Assembly: GCF_019802285.1 (NCBI RefSeq)
Contig: NZ_JAIEUJ010000001.1
Coordinates: 310,001-374,000, forward strand
Source: Novilysobacter antarcticus
GTDB taxonomy: Bacteria; Pseudomonadota; Gammaproteobacteria; Xanthomonadales; Xanthomonadaceae
Reading direction: 5' to 3'
Length of the DNA stretch: 64,000 bases
Shown: positions 33,740 through 42,569 of the stretch, one piece after another
Position numbering within the stretch: the first letter of the stretch is position 1
Layout of the letters: every line of letters starts with the position of its first letter
Notes under the pieces: model-generated
What the model was told of the DNA's origin: nothing
The model's database searches: none
The model's input: the letters and a program-made list of their open reading frames with translations, nothing else
Made by a program: the position numbers and the translations under genes

Positions 33740-34705
33740 ATGCAACTGAATACAGAACAGCGCGTGCGCGGACGGTTCGCGGCCACCATGGGTCGGCTGG
33801 GAAAACTGATGCTGGCAGCGAGTCTGGGCTTGGGCGTCGGCATGCCCATGGCCTGGGCAGGTGACGCCCATATCCTGGTGCTTGGACGCATCAGCGATGA
33901 CCCGAGTACGCATTACGAACAGCTCAAACCGCTGCTCGACTATGTCGTGCCGCGGATGGCGGAGGTCGGGATCCGCGAAGGCCGCATCCTCATGGCGAAG
34001 GACCCACAGCAGATGGCGAGCTACCTGCGTCGCGAGCGGGTCGACTGGGTCACCGAGACGTCGGGTTCGGCGGCGATCCTGGCCGAACGCGCCGGCGCGC
34101 GTCCGCTGCTGCTGACCGAAAGGGACGGAGAGCGCAGTTACCACACCGTGTTTTTTGCCCGCGCCGACCGCGGCATCACCGGCTTGGATGCATTGCAGGG
34201 AACCCGGATAGCATTCCAGCGGCCGACCTCGACCAGTGCGTATTTCATTCCCGCCGGCCAGCTGCTGCGCAGCGGTGTCGAACTGGATCTGCTGATGTCG
34301 CCGCTGGATACGGTCGGTCCCCATGCGCTGGGTTATCTCTTCGCCCGGTCGGAACTGAACATCGCCACCTGGGTGCACAAGGGGCTGGTGGATGTCGGAG
34401 TGATGAGCAACCTGGATTGGGAGAATCCGCGCCGCATGCCCGACGCTTTCAAGAAGGACATGACGGTTATTGGACGCAGCGGCGATATTCCACGCGCCCT
34501 GGAGCTGGTGCGCAAAGATCTCGACCCGAGGGTGCGCGAGCGCTTGGGTCAGGTGCTGGAACGGGCTGCCGACGATCCCCAGGCAGCGGCTGCCCTGCAC
34601 GAGTTTTTCGGCACCACCCGCTTCCTGCCGCTCGATGACGAGGCCCGTCGCGAGCTGGCCCAGGTGCAGTCGCTCGTGCGACTGGTCCGGGCGGAGGTTG
34701 AGTGA
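33740..34705 (+). CDS. PhnD/phosphonate-type periplasmic binding protein
   Basis: 321 residues. An N-terminal membrane segment or signal peptide (about 20-40, ending near MAWAGDA) leads to a type II periplasmic binding fold: HILVLGRISDDPSTHYEQLKP, ASYLRRERVDWVTETSG, LLTERDGERSYHTVFFARAD, LQGTRIAFQRPTSTSAYFIP and GLVDVGVMSNLDWE. This is the PhnD-like pattern used for phosphate, phosphite and phosphonate binding. No ABC permease or ATPase is adjacent. Instead it overlaps a GGDEF-EAL gene by four bases (GTGA), so it more likely acts as a sensor ligand-binding subunit than in uptake. Confidence 0.85.
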   Translation: MQLNTEQRVRGRFAATMGRLGKLMLAASLGLGVGMPMAWAGDAHILVLGRISDDPSTHYEQLKPLLDYVVPRMAEVGIREGRILMAKDPQQMASYLRRERVDWVTETSGSAAILAERAGARPLLLTERDGERSYHTVFFARADRGITGLDALQGTRIAFQRPTSTSAYFIPAGQLLRSGVELDLLMSPLDTVGPHALGYLFARSELNIATWVHKGLVDVGVMSNLDWENPRRMPDAFKKDMTVIGRSGDIPRALELVRKDLDPRVRERLGQVLERAADDPQAAAALHEFFGTTRFLPLDDEARRELAQVQSLVRLVRAEVE

Positions 34706-36870
34706 GGGCGGTCTTCTCCAGGCTTTTCAGCGGGTTGCAGGGCCGCGTACTGGCCATGTTGCTGGTCGCGCTGCTGGTGTTCGGCGCTTTGACGGCGCTC
34801 ATGTTGCAGCGCCAGGCGCAAACCCAGCATGAGGTCGAGCGCGTCAGCAACGCCGCGATGCGGGAAGTGGCCGAAGAAAACCTGAAGCAGCGGGGCGAGA
34901 ACATGGTTGGCCCGCTGGCTGAACTTCTGGTCAACCCGCTCTACTACCACGACCTGGACGGTATAGGCGCACTGCTGCAGGGCGCCCTCAAGCAGGACTG
35001 GATCCGCTACGTGTACGTCTTCGATCCGCAGGGGAATGTGCTCCACGACGGCAGTGAATCCATTCCGGCCTACGGGCTGGCAATGGCGGATCGGCTGGCA
35101 CCCGCGGCAGTCGCGGCGCCCTCGCTCAACACTCAGTTCAGCGACTCGGTCATGGATGTCTCGGCGCCGATCATGATCGGTCGGGAACGCCTGGGAGGTG
35201 TCCGTATCGGATACGACCTCGACGCGATGCGGACATTGCAGCAGCGGGCGTCGCTCCAGCTCGACACCCGGCTCCAGGCGTTGGCGGAGCGGCAGAAGTT
35301 GTGGATGCTGCTGCTTGGCGTCGCGTTGATGGCCATCGGGGTCGCGGTGCTGTGGGCGATCCAGCGCTGGCTGGTGCGCCCGATTCGGAGCCTGGCCGAT
35401 GCCGCACGCAAGATCGAGTCCGGCCATTACGACGTGCTGTCGTTTGACAGCGCTCGCAAGGACGAGCTGGGCGAGCTGATACGTGCGTTCCGCCACATGA
35501 GCGAGAGCGTCGCCCGGCATGATCGGGACATCCGCACCATGGCCTACACCGACGCGCTGACCGGCCAGGCCAACCGGCTCGCATTCCGCGAGGCACTCGA
35601 TGAGCGACTGACCCGTCTGCGCGGCAGCGGCCGGCAGCTCGCCTTGCTGTTCGCCGACATCGATGACTTCAAGCGGGTCAACGACACCCTTGGTCATGAC
35701 GTGGGCGACGAGGTTCTGCTGGCGGTGTCTCGCCGGATCCGCGAGGTGGTCCAGCGTCTGGGCGGGCCGGGCGCCATGCTGGCGCGCTTTGGTGGCGACG
35801 AATTCGTGATCCTGGTGGAGGCCAACGAGCCCGGCAGCGATGTCCGCCAGACCGCGACCGCGCTGGGCCAGTCGCTGGTGGAAGAACTCGGCGCGCCGCT
35901 GGCGCTGCGCGAGCGCGAGGTGTTCCTGGGTATATCGATCGGCATCAGCATGTACCCCGAGGACGCCACGACCGCGGCGATGCTGATGAAGAACGGCGAT
36001 ATCGCCATGTATCAGGCGAAGTTGGCCGGCAAGAATTGCGCGCGCTACTACGACACCGTCATGAACCAGGCGGTGGAGCGCCACGTGCGGCTGGAAACGG
36101 AGCTGCGCGGTGCATGGGAACGCGGCGAGCTGAGCATGGCTTACCAGCCGGTGTTCCGGGTCTGCGATGACGCGGTGGTGGGTGCGGAAGCCCTCCTGCG
36201 CTGGCACCATCCCGAACTTGGCGAGGTGCCGCCCACGGTCTTCATCGATGTGGCGGAGAAGACCGGGCTGATCGAGATGATCGGCCCAAAGGTGATGACC
36301 GCGGCCTGCCGCGATGCGGCGCGTTGGCCATCCCTGGACGGTGGAGCGGCGCCGTTCGTGTCGGTCAACGTTTCGGCCCGCGAGTTGCGCAGCGGTGAAC
36401 TGCCGCGCTGCGTGGCCAGAAGCCTGGACTACAGTGGTCTGGACCCCGGTCGCCTGTTGGTGGAGCTGACCGAAACGGCCATGATTGGCGATGAGGCCCA
36501 CGCCGGTCGACTCCTGCAACAGCTGCGCGCGACCGGGGTGCGGGTCTGGCTCGACGACTTCGGCACGGGATTTTCCGGCCTGAGCCACCTGCGACGGGTG
36601 CCGGTCGACGGGGTCAAAATCGACCGCAGCTTCGTGGCCGACATCCTGCATGATGCAGATGACCTGGCACTGACCACGGCGATCATCGCCATGGCGCATT
36701 CGCTGGGAATCACGGTGATCGCCGAGGGTGTCGAGAACCGCGCGCAGTACCGCGTGCTGCGCGATCGCGGTTGCGATCTGGCCCAGGGCTTCAGCCTGGC
36801 CTGTCCCATGAGCGCCGACGAATTTATTGAGCTGTGCAACCGCGCGGCGGTGGAAAAAGTCCAGGTGTGA
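34702..36870 (+). CDS. Membrane GGDEF-EAL c-di-GMP enzyme with HAMP
   Basis: 722 residues. A membrane helix (about 16-36), a periplasmic sensor segment (about 37-198), a second helix (about 200-222), a HAMP linker, a diguanylate cyclase domain with intact GGDEF at 364-368 (ARFGGDEFVILVEA) and an EAL phosphodiesterase domain with AEALLRW (EAL at 496-498), DDFGTGFSGLSHLRR and KIDRSF. Both sites look catalytically complete. The RxxD inhibitory site normally just before GGDEF is not present. GTG start overlapping the PhnD-like gene; the two form an operon. Confidence 0.93.
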   Translation: MRAVFSRLFSGLQGRVLAMLLVALLVFGALTALMLQRQAQTQHEVERVSNAAMREVAEENLKQRGENMVGPLAELLVNPLYYHDLDGIGALLQGALKQDWIRYVYVFDPQGNVLHDGSESIPAYGLAMADRLAPAAVAAPSLNTQFSDSVMDVSAPIMIGRERLGGVRIGYDLDAMRTLQQRASLQLDTRLQALAERQKLWMLLLGVALMAIGVAVLWAIQRWLVRPIRSLADAARKIESGHYDVLSFDSARKDELGELIRAFRHMSESVARHDRDIRTMAYTDALTGQANRLAFREALDERLTRLRGSGRQLALLFADIDDFKRVNDTLGHDVGDEVLLAVSRRIREVVQRLGGPGAMLARFGGDEFVILVEANEPGSDVRQTATALGQSLVEELGAPLALREREVFLGISIGISMYPEDATTAAMLMKNGDIAMYQAKLAGKNCARYYDTVMNQAVERHVRLETELRGAWERGELSMAYQPVFRVCDDAVVGAEALLRWHHPELGEVPPTVFIDVAEKTGLIEMIGPKVMTAACRDAARWPSLDGGAAPFVSVNVSARELRSGELPRCVARSLDYSGLDPGRLLVELTETAMIGDEAHAGRLLQQLRATGVRVWLDDFGTGFSGLSHLRRVPVDGVKIDRSFVADILHDADDLALTTAIIAMAHSLGITVIAEGVENRAQYRVLRDRGCDLAQGFSLACPMSADEFIELCNRAAVEKVQV

Positions 36871-36878
36871 GTCTCAAC

Positions 36879-37520
36879 TCAGCCGTGGATCCAGTGCGCG
36901 ATCGCGGTTGCCAGCTGCCCGGAGACAAGGCCGAAGAAGACAATCGCTGCGGCTCCCGCCAGCCACGCCACGGCGATCAGATAGCCGTCGCGCTCCAGCA
37001 GGGCCAGTGCAAACAGCAGCAGCAACACACCAAACAGATAGTTGGTGAAGGGGATCGGCAAGCACAGCAGGAGGCCGAGCGCGACCAGCAACAATCCGGT
37101 GATGATGCTGGATACGCGACGCTCGAGCAGCGCGGGCGCGCGCGGCCGCGACAAGCGCTCCAGGCGTTCCAGCCACGGTGAGATGCGGTCACGGAAGCGG
37201 CTGAGGGTGTGCCGCGTCGGGCCGCGCTGGGCGACGAAGCCGGGCAGCCACGGCGCAGACAGGCCGACCATCAGTTGCAGCCCAAGCAGCACCACCAGCA
37301 GGCCGCTTGGCCCGCCAACGCCAGGAATGGGCAGGAAGGAGGGCAGGATGGCGATGAAAACCAGCATCCCGAAGGACCGCTCGCCCAGTCCGCCAAACAT
37401 CTCGCCCAGAGGCAGGGTTTCGGCGGGATCGCCCACGGTGAAGGAATCCAGCAACGCCCGGGTACCGATGCGGTCTTCGGGGGCCGCGGGACCGGCGGCG
37501 TCCCTATCCGCTGGTTTCAT
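36879..37520 (-). CDS. ExoD family membrane protein
   Basis: 213 residues with four to five membrane segments. The ExoD family pattern is visible in GERSFGMLVFIAILPSFLPIPG, GGPSGLLVVLLGLQLMVG, PWLERLERLSRPR and a C-terminal pair of helices. ExoD in rhizobia affects exopolysaccharide production and alkali tolerance; the molecular activity is unknown. Its start overlaps the end of the upstream CNNM gene by 17 bases. Confidence 0.85.
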   Translation of the reverse strand: MKPADRDAAGPAAPEDRIGTRALLDSFTVGDPAETLPLGEMFGGLGERSFGMLVFIAILPSFLPIPGVGGPSGLLVVLLGLQLMVGLSAPWLPGFVAQRGPTRHTLSRFRDRISPWLERLERLSRPRAPALLERRVSSIITGLLLVALGLLLCLPIPFTNYLFGVLLLLFALALLERDGYLIAVAWLAGAAAIVFFGLVSGQLATAIAHWIHG

Positions 37521-38844
37521 CGTTTTCCGGATCCTGCACGGGCTCGCTCTGCAGCAACAGCTTGTCGATCCTGGGGCCGTCCAGATCGATCACTTCGATC
37601 CGCCAGCCCGGCCATGCGAACTGCTCGCCCACGTTGGGAATCCGGCCGAAGTGGGCAATAACCATCCCGGCCGCGGTGTGGAAGTCGTGCTCTTCCTCGC
37701 CCGGCACCGAGCCGGACACCAGTTCGTGCAGATCCTCCAGATGCAGACTGCCATCGATCAGCCATGAGCCGTCGGCCCGCTGCACCACCGGTCCGGCGGT
37801 TTCGTCGCTGCTCTCGCTGCTGCCGTTGCCCATACCGGCCTGGACGCGGCCGATGACCGCCCCCATCACGTCGTTGACGGTCACCAGGCCGGTGACATCG
37901 CCGTACTCGTCCACCACCAGGGCAAGCGACTGCTGCTCCTCGCGGAAGATCTCCAGCAACTTCATCGCGTGGGTCGATTCGGAGACAAACAGGGCCTCGC
38001 GCATCTGGCCGAAAAGATCGATCGGCACACCGGGCATCAGGCCGCGCAGCAGCGACTTGGCCTCGACCACGCCGATCACGTCCTGGTCGGTCCCGCGCAG
38101 CACCGGGAAACGCGATACCGGCGAGGTGCGCATCGTCTCCAGGTTGTCATCCAGCGGCGCACCGGCGTCCAGCCATGTGATCCGCGTCCTTGGCGTCATC
38201 AGGCTGTCGGCGGTGCGATCACCCAGGCCCAGGACGCGGTTCATCATCTTGCGCTCGTCGGCATCGATCACGCCCTGCTCGTGGCTCTCGCTGACCAGCA
38301 GCCTGATCTCCTCTTCCGTCACGTTCGACGCCTGGGTCTGGTCCAGGCGCATCAGTTTGAGCATGCCTTGGGTGCTGACCATTAGCAGCCAGACGGCCGG
38401 CGTGGCGACCCACGACACCCAGTGCATCGGCGCGGCGACAAAGCTGGCGAGCTTTTCCGGGGCGAGCAGGGCCAGCCTTTTCGGCAGCAGCTCGCCCAGG
38501 ACGATGCTGAGGTAGGTGATCAGCCCCACCGCCATCACAAGGCCGATCGTACCCGAGTAGTCGGCCAGGAAAGGCGCCTGTACGGCGAGCCAGTCGCCGA
38601 TCGCCATGCCGATCGCCTCACCGCCGAACATGCCGGTGAGGATTGCGATCAGGGTGATCCCGACCTGCACGGTGGAGAGGAAGCGGTCCGGGTGTTCGGC
38701 CAGGTCCAGCGCCTTGCGCGCGCGCCGGCTGGTTACCCCCATGTGCCGCAACTTGGCCTTGCGCGAGGTGACAACCGACATCTCTGACAACGCAAAAAAC
38801 GCGTTGAACGCGATGAGCACCAGTACGATCCCAAACTTCAGCAT
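37504..38844 (-). CDS. CNNM/CBS/CorC-domain transport protein (hemolysin family)
   Basis: 446 residues from ATG 38844. A CNNM (DUF21) membrane domain (about 1-200: LIAFNAFFALSEMSVVTSR, LGELLPKRLAL) is followed by paired CBS domains (about 215-345: MTPRTRITWLD, SRFPVLRG, LALVVDEYGDVTGLVT) and a C-terminal CorC/HlyC domain with the FAWPGWRIEVIDL stretch. Such proteins are linked to magnesium efflux. The upstream frame lacks conservation and runs into the promoter region. Confidence 0.9.
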   Translation of the reverse strand: MLKFGIVLVLIAFNAFFALSEMSVVTSRKAKLRHMGVTSRRARKALDLAEHPDRFLSTVQVGITLIAILTGMFGGEAIGMAIGDWLAVQAPFLADYSGTIGLVMAVGLITYLSIVLGELLPKRLALLAPEKLASFVAAPMHWVSWVATPAVWLLMVSTQGMLKLMRLDQTQASNVTEEEIRLLVSESHEQGVIDADERKMMNRVLGLGDRTADSLMTPRTRITWLDAGAPLDDNLETMRTSPVSRFPVLRGTDQDVIGVVEAKSLLRGLMPGVPIDLFGQMREALFVSESTHAMKLLEIFREEQQSLALVVDEYGDVTGLVTVNDVMGAVIGRVQAGMGNGSSESSDETAGPVVQRADGSWLIDGSLHLEDLHELVSGSVPGEEEHDFHTAAGMVIAHFGRIPNVGEQFAWPGWRIEVIDLDGPRIDKLLLQSEPVQDPENDETSG

Positions 38845-39176
38845 GCCGCTGGCCTCATTTGAGCGAAGCAGGGCATGACTGTGCCACGGCCGCTGATAGG
38901 CGCCGTGGGCCGTGTAGACGGAGGTTTTGGATCGTCGCCCATGGAGCGCAGGAGACCGTATTGACGCGTCCAAGCGACGCCGCCGGATTTTAGCAGGTAG
39001 GCCATGCCGGCCATGGAACAATCAATGACTGGGCGTGAAGTCGGCGAAACCGTCATAATCGCACCCCCCGGGTTGCCGCCCGGAGCGCAATGAAGATGTC
39101 CGGCGCGGTTTTGTACCGGATTGCGGTTTCCTCCACCACGACGCGTTGCCTTACGGCACGACGAGGTATTGCACCG
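38845..39176. other. Divergent intergenic region before the phosphate transport pair
   Basis: 332 bases. A CATAAT hexamer at 39054-39059 could be a -10 for the plus-strand genes, but no -35 at proper spacing is seen. A CCGGG-TTGC-CCGG type hairpin lies near 39068-39083. No PHO box (two CTGTCAT-like repeats) was found. No gene is supported. Confidence 0.4.
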
Positions 39177-39803
39177 ATGTTTTCCCTGCAGACGATGTTC
39201 GGCCAAGGCAACCAGTTCTACGACCTGCTCGAGCAATCCGCCGTTGCCGCCCACGACAGCACCAAGGCGCTGCACGAGATGCTCAAGGGCGAGCAGCGCG
39301 AGCCCGCGCTGGATGCTTTCAAGCTGGCCCGCCAGCGTGAGCGCGACGCGTCCGAGAAGATCAGCCAGGAGCTGGTGGACAGCTTCATCACGCCAATCGA
39401 GCGTGAGGACATCGAAGCGCTCAGCTCGGCCCTGCACAAGATCAACAAGCAGGCGGAAAAGTTCGCCGATCGCTACACGCTGGCGGTGCAGCACCTCGAG
39501 CACATCGACTTCGCGCCCCGCGCAGCGATGCTGGAACAGGCCGCCAGCGTGGTGGTGAAGATGGTCAAGCAGCTGCGCAAGATCAAACTGGGGCCGATGA
39601 AAGAGCTCAACGACGAGTTGCGCTCCATCGAGAACGAAGCCGATCGCCTGATGCTCGAGCTGTACCGTGAGATCTACTCGGGCGATCTGGAGCCGCTGCA
39701 GATGTTCCTGTTGAAGGAGTTCTTCGAGATCCTGGAGAAAGCGATCGACCGCTGCCGCGAGGCTGGCGTGGTGGCGTACGACATCGTCCTGAAGAACTCC
39801 TGA
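39177..39803 (+). CDS. DUF47/PhoU-like phosphate transport accessory protein
   Basis: 208 residues, all helical, with PhoU-like repeats (DAFKLARQRERDASEKISQE, LKEFFEILEKAIDRCREAG). DUF47 proteins regulate the neighbouring PiT transporter. ATG 39177 (MFSLQTMFG) starts the alignment; the 29 residues of the longer frame are unconserved. GAGG precedes by about ten bases. Confidence 0.88.
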   Translation: MFSLQTMFGQGNQFYDLLEQSAVAAHDSTKALHEMLKGEQREPALDAFKLARQRERDASEKISQELVDSFITPIEREDIEALSSALHKINKQAEKFADRYTLAVQHLEHIDFAPRAAMLEQAASVVVKMVKQLRKIKLGPMKELNDELRSIENEADRLMLELYREIYSGDLEPLQMFLLKEFFEILEKAIDRCREAGVVAYDIVLKNS

Positions 39804-39813
39804 GGCGCCGAGC

Positions 39814-40941
39814 ATGTTGACCCTGGTCATGACGGTGGTAATCGTCGCGCTCGTGTTCGAGTACATCAACGGCTTCCACGACACCGCCAACTCGATCGCG
39901 ACGGTGGTCGCCACAAAGGTGCTGTCTCCGGCCCAGGCGGTGGCGATGGCCGCGAGCATGAACCTGATCGGTGCGCTCGTGGGTACCGCGGTCGCCAAGA
40001 CCATTGCGTCCGGGCTCATTGACATCGGTGTGGTCGAGGTGGGGGCGCAGCTGATCCTGTGCGCGCTGCTGGGCGGCATCATCTGGAACCTGATCACCTG
40101 GTGGATCGGGTTGCCCTCGTCCTCGTCCCACGCCTTGATCGGCGGACTGATCGGTGCAGCGCTGGCCGCCGCGTCCAATAACTTCGACGCGATCATCTGG
40201 TCCGAACCCGCCAAGCCGATCTATCACAGCGCCGGCGTGCTGTGGAAAGTGGTCGTGCCGATGTTCAGCTCGCCGATCCTGGGCTTCGTTGCCGGCTTCC
40301 TGCTGATGGCTGTGCTGTTTGCGGTGATTTCCGGCATGGCCAACAGTGGCGGATTTCTGGCGCGCATGGCGCGGCCGCGCTGGGTCAACGGTTTTTTTGG
40401 CCGCGCGCAGATCGTCAGTGCCGCGGGCATGGGTTTCGCCCACGGCATGAACGATGCCCAGAAAACCATGGGCATCATCGCCCTGACCCTGGTCAGCGCC
40501 CAGAGCACTGGCGTCCTCGACAATCTGCCTGGCTGGCTGGCGTTCCTGCACCCCTCGCCAGGCGCGCTGGCCGACGGTGACATCGACCTGTGGATCAAGT
40601 TCGCCTGCGCGCTGGTGATGGCCGCCGGTACCGCGGCCGGCGGCTGGCGGATCATCAAGACCCTGGGCCACAAGCTGGTCAAACTGCACCCGATCCACGG
40701 TTTTGCCGCCGAGACCAGCGCGGCCTCGGTGATCCTGGCCGCCTCGTCGCTGGGAATCCCGGTGTCGACCACCCACAACATCTCCGCCGCGATCATGGGC
40801 GTGGGCACGGCGAAGCGCCTGAACGCGATCAAGTGGACGATCGTGGAGCGGATGATCTGGGCGTGGATCCTGACCATTCCCGCATCAGGCGGGATCGCGT
40901 GGCTGGCGTTCCGCGGCATGGCTGCATTGGGCTGGGCATAG
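39814..40941 (+). CDS. PiT-family inorganic phosphate transporter
   Basis: 375 residues, about ten membrane helices. It has both family signatures: GFHDTANSIATVVATKVLSP (about 20) and GFAHGMNDAQKTMGIIAL (about 205), and an SSSSHALIGGLIGAA helix repeated later as VSTTHNISAAIMGVG. Low-affinity phosphate uptake coupled to ions. Follows the DUF47 gene after ten bases. Confidence 0.94.
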   Translation: MLTLVMTVVIVALVFEYINGFHDTANSIATVVATKVLSPAQAVAMAASMNLIGALVGTAVAKTIASGLIDIGVVEVGAQLILCALLGGIIWNLITWWIGLPSSSSHALIGGLIGAALAAASNNFDAIIWSEPAKPIYHSAGVLWKVVVPMFSSPILGFVAGFLLMAVLFAVISGMANSGGFLARMARPRWVNGFFGRAQIVSAAGMGFAHGMNDAQKTMGIIALTLVSAQSTGVLDNLPGWLAFLHPSPGALADGDIDLWIKFACALVMAAGTAAGGWRIIKTLGHKLVKLHPIHGFAAETSAASVILAASSLGIPVSTTHNISAAIMGVGTAKRLNAIKWTIVERMIWAWILTIPASGGIAWLAFRGMAALGWA

Positions 40942-40957
40942 CCGCAGCACGGGTGGA

Positions 40958-41374
40958 CTAGAGCACGTCGCGCTCGCCCGACAGCACCCGCTCCATGCGG
41001 TCGCTGGTGCCCCCGATGTCCAGCACCAGACGGTGCACTTCGGCGCCATCCAAGCCTTCGAAGGGGCGGTTCTCGCATAGTTGCAGGTACGGATCGCCGC
41101 CCATTTCACCGATGGCCAGGTAGCCGACCCGGCTCTGCCAGTTGAACTTCAGCGCCCGGGTGGCGTCGATGCCGTCGGCAACGGCAACGGCGACCGCGCT
41201 GCTGACACGCAGGTACGGACGCCCGTCCTCGTCGTGCAGCTCGGACAGGAAAATCGTCTGGTGGCGGCTGCCCTTTTCCAGCGACAGCTCGATGCTGGCG
41301 ACGCCTTCATCCTGCAGGACGACATTGAACCCGGCACCGGTCAGGTGCTGGCGGATCGACTTGAACGTGTGCAT
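40958..41374 (-). CDS. Small uncharacterised protein, YbjN/CesT-like pattern
   Basis: 138 residues, no signal or membrane segment. Mixed alpha/beta pattern: helix FKSIRQHLTGAG, strands NVVLQDEGVASIELSL, HQTIFLSEL, LRVSSAVAVAVADG, then WQSRVGYLAIGEM. The arrangement resembles the YbjN or type III chaperone-like (CesT) fold, without clear motif support. Divergent from the alkyltransferase-like gene with only 35 bases between starts. Confidence 0.5.
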   Translation of the reverse strand: MHTFKSIRQHLTGAGFNVVLQDEGVASIELSLEKGSRHQTIFLSELHDEDGRPYLRVSSAVAVAVADGIDATRALKFNWQSRVGYLAIGEMGGDPYLQLCENRPFEGLDGAEVHRLVLDIGGTSDRMERVLSGERDVL

Positions 41375-41409
41375 GGCGGACTCCGACGGGGGAGGCCTAT
41401 GCTACCGCG

Positions 41410-41742
41410 ATGGAAAACCCGGCCAACGTCCGCGTGATCGCGGCGATCCGTCAGATCCCGCCCGGCCAGGTGGCCGGATACGGCGAGGTGGCCCGCCGTG
41501 CTGGCCTGCCGGGCCGCGCGCGGATGGTGGCGCGGCTTCTGGCCGGCAATGATGATCCCGATTTGCCGTGGCACCGGGTGGTGCGTGCCGACGGGCGCAT
41601 CGCATTCCCGGCAGGTTCCCGACAACACCTGGAGCAATGCCGGCGGCTCCGCGCCGAGGGCGTCCGGGTGGAGGGTGGCCGGGTCCGTGGGATGCGACGC
41701 TCCCCCTCATTGGACGAGCGTTTGTGGGGAGATCCCGGCTGA
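41410..41742 (+). CDS. Alkyltransferase-like DNA-binding protein (ATL)
   Basis: 110 residues of the O6-alkylguanine methyltransferase DNA-binding domain: VIAAIRQIPPGQVAGYGEVA, AGLPGRARMVARLL and the active-site loop PWHRVVRADGRIAFP. The catalytic cysteine of PCHRV is tryptophan here. ATL proteins flag O6-alkylguanine for nucleotide excision repair rather than repairing it. The protein is full length for the family. Confidence 0.9.
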   Translation: MENPANVRVIAAIRQIPPGQVAGYGEVARRAGLPGRARMVARLLAGNDDPDLPWHRVVRADGRIAFPAGSRQHLEQCRRLRAEGVRVEGGRVRGMRRSPSLDERLWGDPG

Positions 41743-41819
41743 GGTCAAGCGGACGCGCAATCCCTCGCCTCGCAGGCCCGTTCAGCAGCTACCATTGCGT
41801 GACTTGGTAAGGAGCTGCG

Positions 41820-42476
41820 ATGTTTTCCAATCTTCCCCCCATCACCCGCGCGTTGCTGATCGCCAATGCGGTTGTGTTCCTGCTCCAGAACGTCCTCGGG
41901 GAAGCCGCGCTCTCCGCCTTCATGCTGTGGCCAATCGGTGGGGGCGAGGGCATGTATCCGGGCCGGGAGTTCCTGCCCTGGCAGCTGCTCAGCTACGGCT
42001 TCATGCATGGCAGCTTCACCCATCTGCTGTTCAACATGGTCGCGTTGCTGATGTTTGGCGCGCCGCTGGAGCACACCTGGGGCGAGCGCCGGTTCCTGAC
42101 GTTCTTCCTGGTCTGCGTGGCAGGCGCAGCCGTGTGCCAGTTGGCGGTGGGCGCCTGGACCATGTCCCAGGGCGGCACGGCCTACCCCACAGTCGGGGCA
42201 TCGGGCGGCGTGTTCGGCCTGTTGCTGGCCTACGGCATGCTGTTTCCAAACCAGCGCGTAATGCTGCTGATCCCGCCGATTCCGATGAAGGCGCGCACCC
42301 TGGTGATCGTTTACGGCGCGATCGAGCTGATGCTGGGCTTCAGCGGATACCAGCCGGGCGTGGCGCATTTTGCCCACCTGGGCGGCATGCTGTTTGGATG
42401 GCTGCTGATCCGGTATTGGCGTGGCCAACCACCGTTCGGCCGGCGCGGCCCGCCGCGGCCGCGGGTGGTGCGCTGA
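41820..42476 (+). CDS. Rhomboid family intramembrane serine protease
   Basis: 218 residues, six membrane helices. The catalytic serine is in VGASGGVFGLLLAYG and the histidine in HFAHLGGMLFGWLL. FMHGSFTHLLFNMVAL is the helix 2 motif, with an L1 loop between helices 1 and 2. No N-terminal cytoplasmic domain like that of GlpG. Substrate unknown. Confidence 0.88.
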   Translation: MFSNLPPITRALLIANAVVFLLQNVLGEAALSAFMLWPIGGGEGMYPGREFLPWQLLSYGFMHGSFTHLLFNMVALLMFGAPLEHTWGERRFLTFFLVCVAGAAVCQLAVGAWTMSQGGTAYPTVGASGGVFGLLLAYGMLFPNQRVMLLIPPIPMKARTLVIVYGAIELMLGFSGYQPGVAHFAHLGGMLFGWLLIRYWRGQPPFGRRGPPRPRVVR

Positions 42477-42508
42477 GCGTGGTCGCCGAATAGACCCGCT
42501 GTACAACG

Positions 42509-42541
42509 GGAAACGGCGCGGTTGAACGCGCCGTTTCCTTT
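42509..42541 (+). terminator. Terminator after the rhomboid gene
   Basis: A 12-base-pair stem GGAAACGGCGCG (42509-42520) with CGCGCCGTTTCC (42527-42538) followed by TTT. It is convergent with the M13 peptidase gene, whose stop is at 42570. Confidence 0.75.
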
Positions 42542-42569
42542 ACCGTCTGCCGCGTGCCGGCGCAGCTAC

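Noticed and set aside
34549..36699. A 716-codon minus-strand frame opposite the GGDEF-EAL gene
   Set aside because: A shadow frame of a gene with intact GGDEF and EAL motifs; the composition is typical of reverse-frame translation of GC-rich coding DNA.
39040..39060. PHO box upstream of the DUF47-PiT pair
   Set aside because: Only one CGTCATAA-like half is seen; the second repeat at the right spacing is missing.
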